Assembly (NCBI RefSeq): GCF_001761365.1
Contig: NZ_CP017477.1
Location: forward strand, 1,601,001-1,665,000
DNA: 64,000 nucleotides
Source: Polaribacter vadi
GTDB lineage: Bacteria; Bacteroidota; Bacteroidia; Flavobacteriales; Flavobacteriaceae
Direction of reading: 5' to 3'
Each line of letters begins with the position of its first letter. Position 1 is the stretch's first letter. Below, piece after piece: positions 36,007 through 45,750 of the stretch. Made by a program: the position numbers and the translations under genes. The notes under the pieces are model-generated. The model had not been told where the DNA came from and made no database searches. It was given only the letters and a program-made list of their open reading frames with translations.

Positions 36007-36603
36007 TTATTCCTTCTCAGCCATTTTCTTTACATAATCTGTAATAATTACAATTTGAGTTGGGCCAACTTTCCCTTCAATATATTTTTCATTATCATGA
36101 TCTAAAGAAATTCTACGAACAGCAGTTCCTTGTTTAGCAACCATGCTAGATCCTTTAACTTTTAAATCTTTAATCAACACCACAGAATCTCCAGCCTCTA
36201 AAATAACGCCATTTACATCCCTGTGAATTATTTTTTCACTCTCATCTAAATGATCATTGGTTGCTTTTGCAAAACTCAATTCCTCATCTTCCATGTACAT
36301 CATTCCCAACAAATCATTTGGCCAACCTTCCTTTTTTAATCTGTGCAACATTCTCCAAGCCACAACTTTTACAGGTCTAAATTCGCTCCACATAGCATCG
36401 TTTAAACAACGCCAATGATTTGCATCCACCTCATCAGGATTTTCGATTTGCGTAACACAAGTTTCACAAGCCAGCAAACTTCCATCAACTCCACCTCCAC
36501 CAATATCACTTGGTTTTACATCGTAAACCGATAAATTATTAGTTCCTGTACATAACTCACATTTATTACCACTTCTATTTTCTAAATCTTGTTGTAAACT
36601 CAT
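36007..36603 (-). CDS. PhnA/YjdM-family zinc-ribbon protein
   Basis: A 198-aa protein of the PhnA (YjdM) family, which despite its name is not firmly tied to phosphonate breakdown. The N-terminal zinc ribbon uses CELC (about 15-18) and CETC (about 45-48); ending domain VILEAGDSVVLIKDLKVKGSSMVAKQGTAVRRI is the typical SH3-like PhnA fold (about 120-155). A central segment (DVDANHWRCLND...WRMLHRLKKEGWPNDLL) is also conserved in Bacteroidota forms. Cytoplasmic, single gene with its own terminator. Function unknown. Confidence 0.88.
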   Translation of the reverse strand: MSLQQDLENRSGNKCELCTGTNNLSVYDVKPSDIGGGGVDGSLLACETCVTQIENPDEVDANHWRCLNDAMWSEFRPVKVVAWRMLHRLKKEGWPNDLLGMMYMEDEELSFAKATNDHLDESEKIIHRDVNGVILEAGDSVVLIKDLKVKGSSMVAKQGTAVRRISLDHDNEKYIEGKVGPTQIVIITDYVKKMAEKE

Positions 36604-36797
36604 AATTATTTTTTGTTTGATGTTCGCAAATGTAGGGTTTTATTTTGAAGCTGTTTCCTGCTTTTCGCACTCGCTTTTTTATTCTGAAAAAGAATAAAAA
36701 GAGCTCAAACAAATGCTACAATCAGGGCTAAACTTGTTTGCTGGCTATTGGGTTTAATTTAATGGTGTTGTCATTCCCTTGAAAAAGGGAATCCATA
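36604..36797. repeat. Intergenic hairpin repeats
   Basis: At about 36665-36715 a CACTCGC-TTTTTTATTC-TGAAAAA-GAATAAAAA-GAGCTC repeat, a variant of the one at about 21870-21935 with a different but paired stem. At about 36770-36795 GTCATTCCCTTGAAAAAGGGAATCC, a short palindrome of the class also found beyond the GIY-YIG gene. Confidence 0.65.
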
Positions 36798-37112
36798 CTA
36801 ATCTGTTAAAATATCATCATACCAATCTTTAGCTAAATCTTGCCAACTTGGATTATTTTTTTCAAATAACTCGATTTTCCAAGCTCTATTCCACTTTTTA
36901 AGTCTTTTCTCTCTTTCAATTGCCTCATTTACATCTTTAAAGGTTTCAAAATATATCAATTTATTTACACCATATTTAGAAGTAAACCCTTTTGTAATTC
37001 CCATTTTATGTTCATAGACTCTTCTTTGCAAATCATTTGTCATTCCTATATAAAGAGTGCCTCTAATTTTACTAGCTAAAATATATACATAATATTGATG
37101 TACGTTTTTCAT
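36798..37112 (-). CDS. GIY-YIG nuclease-superfamily protein
   Basis: A 104-aa single-domain GIY-YIG protein of the UPF0213/YhbQ-like class common in Bacteroidota. I start it at MKNVHQYYVYILASK; the longer frame begins at a GTG and its extra residues come from a GTGGGAATCC-type repeat. YYVYILASK and TLYIGMTNDLQRRVYEHK carry the GIY and YIG strands with the following arginine. A conserved FETFKDVNEAIEREKRLKKW follows, with W/K residues typical of the family. Biological role unknown (repair or restriction has been proposed for some). Single gene abutting the tandem array. Confidence 0.88.
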   Translation of the reverse strand: MKNVHQYYVYILASKIRGTLYIGMTNDLQRRVYEHKMGITKGFTSKYGVNKLIYFETFKDVNEAIEREKRLKKWNRAWKIELFEKNNPSWQDLAKDWYDDILTD

Positions 37113-37161
37113 ATCTACTATTAAATTATGGATTCCCACTTTCGTGGGAATGACAACAGTG

Positions 37162-37790
37162 ATCACCCAACCTCTAAAGAATAAAAACCGTAAAACTTGT
37201 CATTTCGACTTTTTAGGAGAAATCTCATAACCTTGCTCAACTTTATGTTCTCATTCTTATATGACTTCTCTCAAAAGTTCGAAGTGACAAACTTTATAGA
37301 TTCTGGATTTTATCACCCAACCTCTAAAGAATAAAAACCGCAAAACTTGTCATTTCGACTTTTTAGGAGAAATCTCATAACCTTGCTCAACTTTATGTTC
37401 TCATTCTTGTGTGACTTCTCTCAAAAGTTCGAAGTGACAAACTTTATAGATCCTGAATTTTATCACCCAACCTCTAAAGAATAAAAACCGCAAAACTTGT
37501 CATTTCGACTTTTTAGGAGAAATCTCATAACCTTGCTCAACTTTATGTTCTCATTCTTATGTGACTTCTCTCAAAAGTTCGAAGTGACAAACTTTACAGA
37601 TTCTGGGTTTTATCACCCAACCTCTATAGAATAAAAACCGTAAAACTTGTCATTTCGACTTTTTAGGAGAAATCTCATAACCTTGCTAAACTTTATGTTC
37701 TCATTCTTATGTAACTTCTCTCAAAAGTTCGAAGTGACAAACTTTATAGATCCTGAATTTTATCACCCAACCTCTAAAGAAGTAAACTGA
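37162..37790. repeat. Tandem array, four units of 150 bp
   Basis: Four near-identical 150-bp units (start points near 37171, 37321, 37471, 37621) plus the first bases of a fifth that is the 3' end of ade. The unit contains the last codons of ade (sense of SLEVG and stop), then a long imperfect hairpin: TTGTCATTTCGACTTTTTAGG...GAGAAATC pairs with GACTTCTCTCAAAAGTTCGAAGTGACAA. A few point changes (e.g. TATGTG/TGTGTG/TATATG, CTCAAC/CTAAAC) mark the copies. This is a minisatellite, not a CRISPR array (no short conserved repeat with unique spacers). Confidence 0.92.
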
Positions 37791-39385
37791 AAACTAGTTC
37801 CATCAAACAACCCTTTATCAGAGAGTTTTAAAGACGGAATTACCAACAACGCCATAAAAGACAAACTCATATAAGGTGCTCGTAATTTGCTACCCATTTG
37901 TTTTGCCATTTTATCTAATTCAGCATATTGCTTTCCGATTTCTTTTGCAGATTTGTCTGACATAATTCCTGCAACAGGCAACGAAACTATTTTTTCTTTA
38001 TTATTATTTACAGCACAAACTCCACCACTATTTTTTATAATTAGGTTTACAGCTTTACAAATTGCATCATCAGAAACACCAACAGCAATAATATTATGAG
38101 AATCGTGCCCAACAGAACTTGCAATGGCACCTTCTTTCAATCCGAAGTTTTTAATAAAAGCAATTGCTGGCTCATCATTTTTATAACGATTTACAACTGT
38201 CATTTTTAAAACATCTGTTTCTATATTCGAAACTAAATTGCCATCTTTAATTAATGAATCTGCTTCAATTTGATTCGTAACCAATTCACCATCTAAAGCT
38301 TCAATAACTCTAATTTTTTCTACTGATGATTCAAATCTAAAATCTGAAATTTCTTTTTTATCAGTATTAAAATTATTCAACACTTCAAAATCTACAGATT
38401 TCACAAAACTCTCGCCATTTTTAGCAACCAATTCTCCATTAATATAGGTTTCCAAAACATTGAATTTCGTTAGATTATCAACCACAATGAAATCTGCAAA
38501 ATCATCTTTTTGCAACAAACCAACTTGTAAATTATAATGTTTAACAGGATTTATACAAGCAGCTTGCAATACTTTAAAAACATCAATTCCTTTTGCAACT
38601 GCTCTTTCACACAACTGATTGATATGCCCCAACAATAAATCATCTGGATGTTTGTCATCTGAACAAAACATCATGTTTTCGTAATTTTCTGGCAACAAAT
38701 CAATTAAAGCTTCAAAGTTTTTGGCAGCAGATCCTTCTCTAATAATTACTTTCATGCCTTTTGCTAATTTCTCTTTGGCTTCTTCAAAAGAAAAACATTC
38801 GTGGTCTGTAGAAATTCCTGCAGCAATATATTTACTTGCGTCAGCTCCTCTTAAACCTGGTGCATGACCATCAATGGGTTTGTTGTTATTTTTTGCGTGT
38901 TTTATTTTTGCTAAAACCTCATTATCATCAAACAAAACTCCTGGATAATTCATCATTTCTGCTAAGTACAAAATATCAGGATTTTCCATCATTTTTTTAA
39001 TATCATCAGCATTAATGATTGCTCCTGCACTTTCAAAAGAAGTTGCTGGCACACAGCTTGGTGCTCCAAAATTAAATTTTAACGGAACTTTCTTTCCATT
39101 TTCAATCATAAAATCGACACCTTTTACCCCCAAAACATTGGCAATTTCATGTGGATCAGAAACTGTAGCAACTGTTCCATGCAAAACAGCAATTTTTGCA
39201 AATTCAGAAGGCACTAACATCGAACTTTCTATATGAATATGTGCATCTACAAAGCCAGGTAAAATATAGTTTTCATTGCTATGATTTACTGCTCGAATTT
39301 CTTTGATTTTTCCGTTTTCAACTTCAACTTCTCCTTTATAAATTCGCTTATTTTGTATGTCTACGATGTTTCCTTGAACTTTCAT
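37763..39385 (-). CDS. ade: Adenine deaminase
   Basis: A 540-aa cytoplasmic amidohydrolase that deaminates adenine to hypoxanthine (purine salvage). The metal-binding signature [11 protein letters not shown] is at about 44-54. Other metal-ligand segments include GHAPGLRG and [12 protein letters not shown] (about 171-200). [15 protein letters not shown] and HDSHNI (near 427) match the Ade family. The C-terminal half carries the second beta-sandwich domain. Full length. Its last codons (SLEVG-stop) are included in each unit of the adjoining 150-bp tandem array, so the array grew from the 3' end of this gene and its terminator region. Confidence 0.94.
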   Translation of the reverse strand: MKVQGNIVDIQNKRIYKGEVEVENGKIKEIRAVNHSNENYILPGFVDAHIHIESSMLVPSEFAKIAVLHGTVATVSDPHEIANVLGVKGVDFMIENGKKVPLKFNFGAPSCVPATSFESAGAIINADDIKKMMENPDILYLAEMMNYPGVLFDDNEVLAKIKHAKNNNKPIDGHAPGLRGADASKYIAAGISTDHECFSFEEAKEKLAKGMKVIIREGSAAKNFEALIDLLPENYENMMFCSDDKHPDDLLLGHINQLCERAVAKGIDVFKVLQAACINPVKHYNLQVGLLQKDDFADFIVVDNLTKFNVLETYINGELVAKNGESFVKSVDFEVLNNFNTDKKEISDFRFESSVEKIRVIEALDGELVTNQIEADSLIKDGNLVSNIETDVLKMTVVNRYKNDEPAIAFIKNFGLKEGAIASSVGHDSHNIIAVGVSDDAICKAVNLIIKNSGGVCAVNNNKEKIVSLPVAGIMSDKSAKEIGKQYAELDKMAKQMGSKLRAPYMSLSFMALLVIPSLKLSDKGLFDGTSFQFTSLEVG

Positions 39386-39464
39386 TTTAAATAACTTTTA
39401 AACAAAACTACAAATAATAAAAAAGGATTCTTCAAAATCTAAATAGAATATTCTATTTTTGATT

Positions 39465-40172
39465 ATGAATGAAAAACAACGCTACCATAATTTTGTAGAT
39501 TGGGCAAAAAAGCAATATTGTCCTTTAACAACAATATTCCCAACTATTCATAAAAAAGATATTTTTCATATCGATTTAAGCAAAAAGAACACCACTGTAA
39601 AAACAGCAGCTGAATTTAACAATCCAGTTTTTTTCGAAAATAAATTGGCTGAAATTCAAGAAGCAAATCCGAATAAAATAATTGCTGGTGGTTATACAGA
39701 AAAACGAGCTTTGTATACTTCTGATATTTATAACGCAAAAAACTCATCAGAAAAAAGAAATATACACTTAGGTTTAGATTTTTGGCTGCCAGAAAACACA
39801 CCTGTTCACTCCTTATTTGATGGAGAAATTGTGTGTGCTGTTCATCAAAAAGACCATAAAGGCTATGGAGGTTTTATCATTTTAAAACATCAAACTAAAG
39901 CAACTACTTTTTATACTTTATATGGACATTTATCCGAAGAAAGTGTTTCAAATTTTTCTTTAAATGATTCCATCAAAAAAGGAGAAAAAATAGGCGTTTT
40001 AGGGAAGTATGATGAAAATGGGGAATGGGTTCCTCACCTACACTTTCAACTCATGTTGTCTTTATTAGAATATGAAAATGATTTTCCTGGAGTGGCTTTA
40101 AAAAGTGAAATCGATTTTTGGAAAGCGATTTGCCCTAATCCGAATTTATTATTTAAGAGTGATGCTCTATAA
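39465..40172 (+). CDS. M23-family metallopeptidase
   Basis: A 235-aa LytM/M23 peptidase-like protein. I start it at the ATG (MNEKQRYHNF); the frame two codons earlier begins with TTG. The catalytic domain has zinc ligands HLGLD (H101, D105), a YTLYGHL motif (H155), and VPHLHFQL near the C-terminus. No signal peptide or lipobox is visible, which is unusual for an enzyme that acts on peptidoglycan. Perhaps it is exported differently or acts on another substrate. The N-terminal 75 residues (FVDWAKKQYCPLTTIFP...) are not assigned. Divergent from ade. Confidence 0.8.
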   Translation: MNEKQRYHNFVDWAKKQYCPLTTIFPTIHKKDIFHIDLSKKNTTVKTAAEFNNPVFFENKLAEIQEANPNKIIAGGYTEKRALYTSDIYNAKNSSEKRNIHLGLDFWLPENTPVHSLFDGEIVCAVHQKDHKGYGGFIILKHQTKATTFYTLYGHLSEESVSNFSLNDSIKKGEKIGVLGKYDENGEWVPHLHFQLMLSLLEYENDFPGVALKSEIDFWKAICPNPNLLFKSDAL

Positions 40173-40327
40173 AAATTGCATCTAAATTTTGCGACTTTGC
40201 ACGATTAATAGATTCAAATTTTTAAAATAAAAAAGGAACAACACATTTTTACCTGTAAAAAACTGTCTAATCTGTATCAAAAGAAAATATTACCTTTATC
40301 AAATACAATTTTTAATCAACTACAATT

Positions 40328-43300
40328 ATGTATAAAAAAATATTTCTTCTAGTATTATTAAGTATTTCCATCAATATTAATGCTCAAGAGACTGATGAGA
40401 AAGAAAAAAAATGGGACGTTAACAATCCTCATGAAAGTTGGCTGTATAATTCTTTTCAACTAGAAACCACAGAAGGAACTTGGATGAATTTAGATGTTTC
40501 TCCTGATGGAAAAACAATCGTTTTTGATTTATTAGGTGATATTTATTCGATGCCAATTTCTGGAGGCACAACAACGCTTTTACGTTCTGGGTTGGCATAT
40601 GAAGTGCAACCAAAATTTAGCCCAAATGGAAAATATATTTCGTTTACAAGTGATGCTGAAGGTGGTAATAATATTTGGGTAATGACTGCTAATGGAAATG
40701 ATGCAAAATCAATTACCAAAGAGAAAATGAGATTGCTAAATAATGCAGTTTGGACTCCAGATGGAAAATCTTTAGTGGCTAGAAAACATTATACTTCTCA
40801 ACGTTCAGTTGGTGCAGGAGAAATGTGGCAATATCCACTTTCTGGAGCAGCAGGTTTGCAATTAACCAAAAGAAAAAATGATCAACAAGATGTAAATGAT
40901 CCATCAATTTCACCTGATGGAAAGTATTTATATTATGCTGAAGATATGTATCCAGGAGGTTTTTTTCAATATAATAAAGATCCAAATAAACAGATTTACG
41001 TAATTAAACAATATAATTTTGAAACTGGAGAAACTGAACAAATTACGGGTGGTCCTGGAGGTGCTGCAAGACCTGTAGTTTCTAAAGATGGTAAACTTTT
41101 AGCATTTGTAAAACGTGTAAGAACAAAATCGGTTTTATATATTCACGAGTTAGAAACTGGCAAAGAATACCCAATTTATGAGAATTTAAGTAAAGACCAA
41201 AGTGAAGCTTGGGCAGTTTTTGGAGTTTATCCTCATTTTGCTTGGATGCCTAACAACAAAGACATCGTTATTTGGGCACAAGGAAAAATCAATAGAATTA
41301 ATATTGAAAGTAAGCAGATTGCAAACATTCCTTTTCAAGTAAATACAGAAATTAAATTAGCAAAGACACACAAGGTAAAAAGAAAGGTTTTTCAAGAAAG
41401 TTTTTCATCAAAAATGATAAAAAATGTGCAAACTTCTCCAGATGAAACAACTATTGTTTTTACTTCTTTAGGACATATTTACAAGAAGGTTTTACCAGAT
41501 GGAATCCCTACAAGAATTACAACCTTAACCGATTTTGAAGGGGAACCTAGTTTTTCTGCTGATGGAAAATCGATTTTATTTGTTACTTGGAATGATGAAA
41601 ATTTAGGTGCGATTTACAAAGTAAATTTAGATGGTACTTTATTAGAAAAGATTACAGAAGAAAAAGGAATTTATAGAACACCTGTTTACAATCGCTCTAA
41701 TTCTCAAATTGTGTATAGAAAAGAATCTGGAAATGGAGATCAAGGGTATGATTACACAAAAAAGACAGGAATTTATATTGCAAATGCAGATGGAACAGAT
41801 GCTAAAAGAGTTGCTAAAGAAGGTGAATTCCCTGTTTTTTCTGCGGATGATTCTCGTATTTTCTATCAAACTGGTGGTGCTTTTTTTGGTGGCTTAACAA
41901 AAAAATTAAAAAGTGTCGATTTAAATGGAAAAGAGAAAAGAAGTCATTTTTCATCGAAATTAGCCAACAGATTAGTGCCTAGTGAAGACAATAAATTTGT
42001 AGCTTTTATTCATTTGCATAAATTATATGTGGCACCTTTTGTAATGAATGGTAGCGAAATTAATTTAGATAACAATACCAAATCTTTTAATGTAGAAAGC
42101 TTGTCCAAAAACGCAGGAATCAATTTGCACTGGGCAGCAAATAACAGCAAAGTTTTTTGGACTTTGGGTGATGAGTATTTTTCAAAATCAATCATAAATA
42201 ACACAACAAATCCTTTTGCGAAAACCAATTTGGTTACTGATGATGTTGCAGGAATTAAAATCAACCTAAAAACAAAATCGGATCTTCCTGAAGGTAGAAT
42301 TGCCTTTAAAAATGCACGAATTATTACGATGGATGGTAATGAAGTTATTGAAGATGGAACCATCATCATCCACAAAAATAAAATTGAAAAAATTGGTAAA
42401 ACTTCGGATATTACAATTCCTGCTGATGCCAAAGTATATAAAATGTTAGGCAAAACTATTATGCCAGGAATGGTAGATGTGCATGCACATGTTGGTGCTT
42501 TCAGAAACGGATTAAGCACACAAAAACATTGGCAGTTTTATGCAAATTTAGCATTTGGTGTTACTACTTCTCATGATCCTTCTGTACACACAGCAGCTGC
42601 TTTTACGTTGGAAGAGTTACAAAAAAGTGGTCAATTAGTGGGACCAAGAATGTTCTCTACAGGTTTTATTTTATATGGTGCAGAAGGCGATTTTAAAGCT
42701 GTTGTAAATAATTTAGACGATGCTCGCTTTGCAATTGCTAGAACAAAAGCATTTGGCGCAAAATCTGTAAAAAGTTACAACCAACCAAGAAGAGAACAGC
42801 GTCAACAAATTATGCAAGCTGCAAGAGAATTTGGTGTAAATGTAGTTCCTGAAGGAGGTTCTAATTTCTACTCAAACATGTCTATGATTTTTGATGGACA
42901 CACAGGAATTGAGCATAATATCCCTGTAAATCCTGTATATAAAGATGTTATTTCTCTTTGGAAAAATAGCGAAACTGGCTACACTCCTACTTTAATTGTA
43001 AATTATGGAGGTATGAATGGCGAATTTGAATGGTATCAAAAAACAAATGTTTGGGAAAATAAAACGTTGTTAAAATACACACCAAGATATGTGGTAGATT
43101 CAAGATCAAGACACAGAATTATGGTGCCTGAAGAGGAATACAAAAACGGACATGTTTTAACTTCTGAAACAGTTACTGCTTTAGCTAAGGAAGGTGTAAA
43201 AGTAAATTTAGGCGCTCATGGACAATTACAAGGTTTGGGTGCTCATTGGGAGTTATGGATGTTGCAACAAGGAGGTTTATCGAATCATGAAGCTTTAAAA

Positions 43301-43603
43301 GCGGCAACCATCAATGGTGCAAATTATATTGGTGTTGCTGATGAATTGGGTTCTTTAGAAAGAGGAAAATTAGCAGATTTAATCATTTTAGATAAAAATC
43401 CTTTAGAAGATATTAAAAACTCAAATTCTGTAATTTATACCATGGTTAATGGTCGTTTATATGATGTTGATACCATGAATGAAATTGGAAATTACGACAA
43501 TAAAAGAGGCAAGTTTTATTTTGAATTAGATGGCTACAACCAAGGTTTTCCTGTAAATATGAAAACAAATAGTTTTACAACACCAACTTGTAGTTGTCAT
43601 TAA
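40328..43603 (+). CDS. Exported propeller-amidohydrolase fusion protein
   Basis: A 1091-aa secreted protein. Signal peptide at 1-20 (MYKKIFLLVLLSISININAQ). Residues about 45-600 contain TolB-like beta-propeller repeats (SPDGKTIVFD, SPNGKYISF, SPDGKYLYYAED, SADGKSILF). After a linker comes an amidohydrolase domain (about 660-1075): PGMVDVHAHVG with HAH near 718-720, NVVPEGGSN, GHTGIEHN, HGQLQG, and the ending LGSLERGKLADLIILDKNPLEDI. The C-terminus is Cys-rich. The fusion is a known type in Bacteroidota and proteobacteria, with unknown substrate. Single gene. A periplasmic or surface hydrolase (peptide or amino-acid derivative) is a family-level guess. Confidence 0.87.
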   Translation: MYKKIFLLVLLSISININAQETDEKEKKWDVNNPHESWLYNSFQLETTEGTWMNLDVSPDGKTIVFDLLGDIYSMPISGGTTTLLRSGLAYEVQPKFSPNGKYISFTSDAEGGNNIWVMTANGNDAKSITKEKMRLLNNAVWTPDGKSLVARKHYTSQRSVGAGEMWQYPLSGAAGLQLTKRKNDQQDVNDPSISPDGKYLYYAEDMYPGGFFQYNKDPNKQIYVIKQYNFETGETEQITGGPGGAARPVVSKDGKLLAFVKRVRTKSVLYIHELETGKEYPIYENLSKDQSEAWAVFGVYPHFAWMPNNKDIVIWAQGKINRINIESKQIANIPFQVNTEIKLAKTHKVKRKVFQESFSSKMIKNVQTSPDETTIVFTSLGHIYKKVLPDGIPTRITTLTDFEGEPSFSADGKSILFVTWNDENLGAIYKVNLDGTLLEKITEEKGIYRTPVYNRSNSQIVYRKESGNGDQGYDYTKKTGIYIANADGTDAKRVAKEGEFPVFSADDSRIFYQTGGAFFGGLTKKLKSVDLNGKEKRSHFSSKLANRLVPSEDNKFVAFIHLHKLYVAPFVMNGSEINLDNNTKSFNVESLSKNAGINLHWAANNSKVFWTLGDEYFSKSIINNTTNPFAKTNLVTDDVAGIKINLKTKSDLPEGRIAFKNARIITMDGNEVIEDGTIIIHKNKIEKIGKTSDITIPADAKVYKMLGKTIMPGMVDVHAHVGAFRNGLSTQKHWQFYANLAFGVTTSHDPSVHTAAAFTLEELQKSGQLVGPRMFSTGFILYGAEGDFKAVVNNLDDARFAIARTKAFGAKSVKSYNQPRREQRQQIMQAAREFGVNVVPEGGSNFYSNMSMIFDGHTGIEHNIPVNPVYKDVISLWKNSETGYTPTLIVNYGGMNGEFEWYQKTNVWENKTLLKYTPRYVVDSRSRHRIMVPEEEYKNGHVLTSETVTALAKEGVKVNLGAHGQLQGLGAHWELWMLQQGGLSNHEALKAATINGANYIGVADELGSLERGKLADLIILDKNPLEDIKNSNSVIYTMVNGRLYDVDTMNEIGNYDNKRGKFYFELDGYNQGFPVNMKTNSFTTPTCSCH

Positions 43604-43626
43604 GGAAAATATATTAAGACTTACAG

Positions 43627-43696
43627 TGTCAGGTTGAGCGCAGTCGAAACCTAAGTAGTTAGAGGTAAATAGTTCTCGACTGCGCTCGAACAGACA
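43627..43696. repeat. Inverted repeat with TCTCGACTGCGCTCGA core
   Basis: TGTCAGGTTGAGCGCAGTCG...CTCGACTGCGCTCGAACAGACA, the second full copy of the element at 35330-35384. It sits between convergent genes and may act as a bidirectional terminator. Confidence 0.75.
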
Positions 43697-43708
43697 TTCT
43701 AAACATTC

Positions 43709-44260
43709 CTATTCCTTTGGATAAATAACCAAATCCAGAGCAACATCAAACTCATTAAAATCATTAATTTTAGCAATAGGTTTAAAGAAATTTAAACCTA
43801 TTTTTTTACACTCTTTTCTGCAATTGGCTAAAAATCGGTCGTAAAAACCTTTGCCATAACCAACTCTGTAGTTTTGTTCATCAGAAATTAAAAGTGGTAC
43901 AAAAACTAAATCCAACTCTTTTTCTGAAACTTGTTTTGCGTTTTTGGGCTCTGGAATTCCGTATTTATTGAGTTCGATTATTGTGTCTTTTTCTAAATAA
44001 AAATGTGTTAAGGTGTTGTTTGTAAAATCACTTTTAGAAACTACAATTTTAATGTTTTTACTTCTAAAATAATCAATAATTGGTGTTGTGTCAATTTCTT
44101 TAAATTTTGCTAAAGTCAAAAAAATATGAATGGTTTTGATGTTAGATATATTTAACTCATAAATTTGCTGATAAATATTTTCTTGCAATTTCTGAATAAC
44201 ATCAAAAGACAACTCTTGCCTTTTTTGTTTGTATATTTTTCTGAGTTCGGATTTATTCAT
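43709..44260 (-). CDS. 5-formyltetrahydrofolate cyclo-ligase
   Basis: A 183-aa cytoplasmic enzyme that converts 5-formyl-THF to 5,10-methenyl-THF using ATP. The N-terminal basic segment KSELRKIYKQKRQEL (about 2-16), LVFVPLLISDEQNYRVGYGKGFYDRFL (about 124-150) with the GYGKGFYDR signature, and DVALDLVIYP at the end are diagnostic. Normal length. It follows the MmcQ/YjbR gene with almost no gap on the same strand, so the two may be co-transcribed. The symbol varies between genomes and is not given. Confidence 0.92.
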   Translation of the reverse strand: MNKSELRKIYKQKRQELSFDVIQKLQENIYQQIYELNISNIKTIHIFLTLAKFKEIDTTPIIDYFRSKNIKIVVSKSDFTNNTLTHFYLEKDTIIELNKYGIPEPKNAKQVSEKELDLVFVPLLISDEQNYRVGYGKGFYDRFLANCRKECKKIGLNFFKPIAKINDFNEFDVALDLVIYPKE

Positions 44261-44261
44261 T

Positions 44262-44630
44262 TTATAAATTTTCTAACTCTTTTTGTGCTTTTTTAGTCAA
44301 ACCTTTTACCACTAAATCATAAGAATGGTTGATGAGTTTTCTTAACAAATCATCAGAAACATCAGCATTATTAATTGTAACTGTATTCCAAAGTCGTTTA
44401 TTCATGTGCCAACCTGGGTTTATGCCTTCAAATTCTTCTCTTAACACAATTGCTTTTTCAGGATCGCATTTTAGATTGATACTCTCTTCGCCTTTTTCCC
44501 ACTTATCTAAACTACTTAAAGCGAACATTTTGTTCATCACTTTAAAAACCAATGTAACCTCATCAAAAGGAAAATGTTCTGTAACTCCTTTTTTGGCAAT
44601 GCAAAAATCTCTTAATTGTTCTACGTGCAT
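44262..44630 (-). CDS. MmcQ/YjbR-family protein
   Basis: A 122-aa protein of the MmcQ/YjbR family with a double-wing DNA-binding-like fold. I start it at MHVEQLRDFCIAKKGVTEHFPFDE; the longer frame adds a hydrophobic, poorly matching leader. The segments KGVTEHFPFDEVTLVFKVMNKMFAL and PGWHMNKRLWNTVTI are conserved in the family. Molecular role is not known; DNA binding has been proposed from the fold. The gene precedes the cyclo-ligase gene with overlapping spacing and is divergent from corA. Confidence 0.88.
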   Translation of the reverse strand: MHVEQLRDFCIAKKGVTEHFPFDEVTLVFKVMNKMFALSSLDKWEKGEESINLKCDPEKAIVLREEFEGINPGWHMNKRLWNTVTINNADVSDDLLRKLINHSYDLVVKGLTKKAQKELENL

Positions 44631-44702
44631 AGTTTTGTATAAAAATATGTTTTTACAATTTAAAAAAGTATCTTTAACTACCAAAATAAACAAGACTCTA
44701 AA

Positions 44703-45683
44703 ATGGTAGAAGGTTTTTTAGAAAATACAACAATTATAGATTATTCTGATAAGAATTATCAAAAAACAAAATTTTTATCAATTTCTCAAGTGAATTTAAC
44801 TCCACATGAAAATGGCACAAAATGGATAAACACGTATGGTTTAGCATATCAAAGTGATTTTAAAGCAATCATTTTAAATAATAAATTAGATGATTTTTTA
44901 ATTAAACTTTTAATGGAAGATGATCATGCCACCAAAGTTATTTTATTAGAAGATTTAATGTTTGTAGCCATAAAAGTTTTAAAAACAGAAGGCAAAACTT
45001 TAGAAGATGAACAAATGATCTTTATGGTTTCGCCTCACTTTTTATGGAGTATTCAAGAAAAACCTGGCGATTATTTTAATTGGATTCGTGAACGTTTAGA
45101 AGGGCATAAAGGTATTGTTAGAAAGAAAAAAGCAGACTATTTACTGTACTTAATTATTGAAGCAATCATAGACAATTATCAAGAAACATATTTAAAACAC
45201 GAAGAAATTAGTGATTCTAAATTAAATGCAACACATATAAAACCAACTCCAGAATTTACGTCTTTAGTTGAAAGTAGAAAACAAGAATTATTCAGTTTTA
45301 AAAAAGCTGCAATTAGCTTGAGAGACATGATTGTGAAGTTAGAAAAAGCTAAAATTAGAGGAATAGATGTTAAATATTTTAGTGAAATTAAAGAACAAAC
45401 CAACAATTTAATTACCAATATCGATTTTGAATTACAAGAATTAGAAAGTAAGATCAACTTAATTTTTAGTATTCAAGGACATAGACTAAATGAGGTGATG
45501 AAAACATTAACTATTTTGTCTGTAATCTTTATTCCGTTAACTTTTTTAGCGGGAATTTATGGAATGAATTTTCACAATATGCCCGAATTAAAATCTGAAA
45601 ACGGCTATTTTATTTTATTAGGAATTATGGTTTTAGTTACTGTAATTTCTGTTTGGTACTTTAAACGTAAAAAGTGGTTTTAA
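44703..45683 (+). CDS. corA: CorA-family Mg2+/Co2+ transporter
   Basis: A 326-aa inner-membrane divalent-cation channel. A long cytoplasmic alpha/beta domain and helical stalk (about 1-255) precede two C-terminal membrane helices (about 265-285 and 300-320). The pore signature GMNFHNMPEL follows the first helix (GMN is invariant in CorA). The short end RKKW is positively charged as usual. Complete. It stands alone and ends at a strong hairpin terminator. Divergent from the MmcQ/YjbR gene. Confidence 0.94.
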   Translation: MVEGFLENTTIIDYSDKNYQKTKFLSISQVNLTPHENGTKWINTYGLAYQSDFKAIILNNKLDDFLIKLLMEDDHATKVILLEDLMFVAIKVLKTEGKTLEDEQMIFMVSPHFLWSIQEKPGDYFNWIRERLEGHKGIVRKKKADYLLYLIIEAIIDNYQETYLKHEEISDSKLNATHIKPTPEFTSLVESRKQELFSFKKAAISLRDMIVKLEKAKIRGIDVKYFSEIKEQTNNLITNIDFELQELESKINLIFSIQGHRLNEVMKTLTILSVIFIPLTFLAGIYGMNFHNMPELKSENGYFILLGIMVLVTVISVWYFKRKKWF

Positions 45684-45750
45684 TTTTCGTGACATAGATT
45701 TTACAGATTTTTACTATTGTTTGTAGGAAAATATTTTATCAATAATTTTA

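Noticed and set aside
37162..37790. Possible CRISPR array
   Set aside because: Units are 150 bp and identical along their whole length, with no short repeats separated by unique spacers, and they contain the end of ade.
42010..42519. 169-codon minus-strand frame inside the propeller-amidohydrolase gene
   Set aside because: Antisense shadow of a well-supported coding gene with clear domain motifs.
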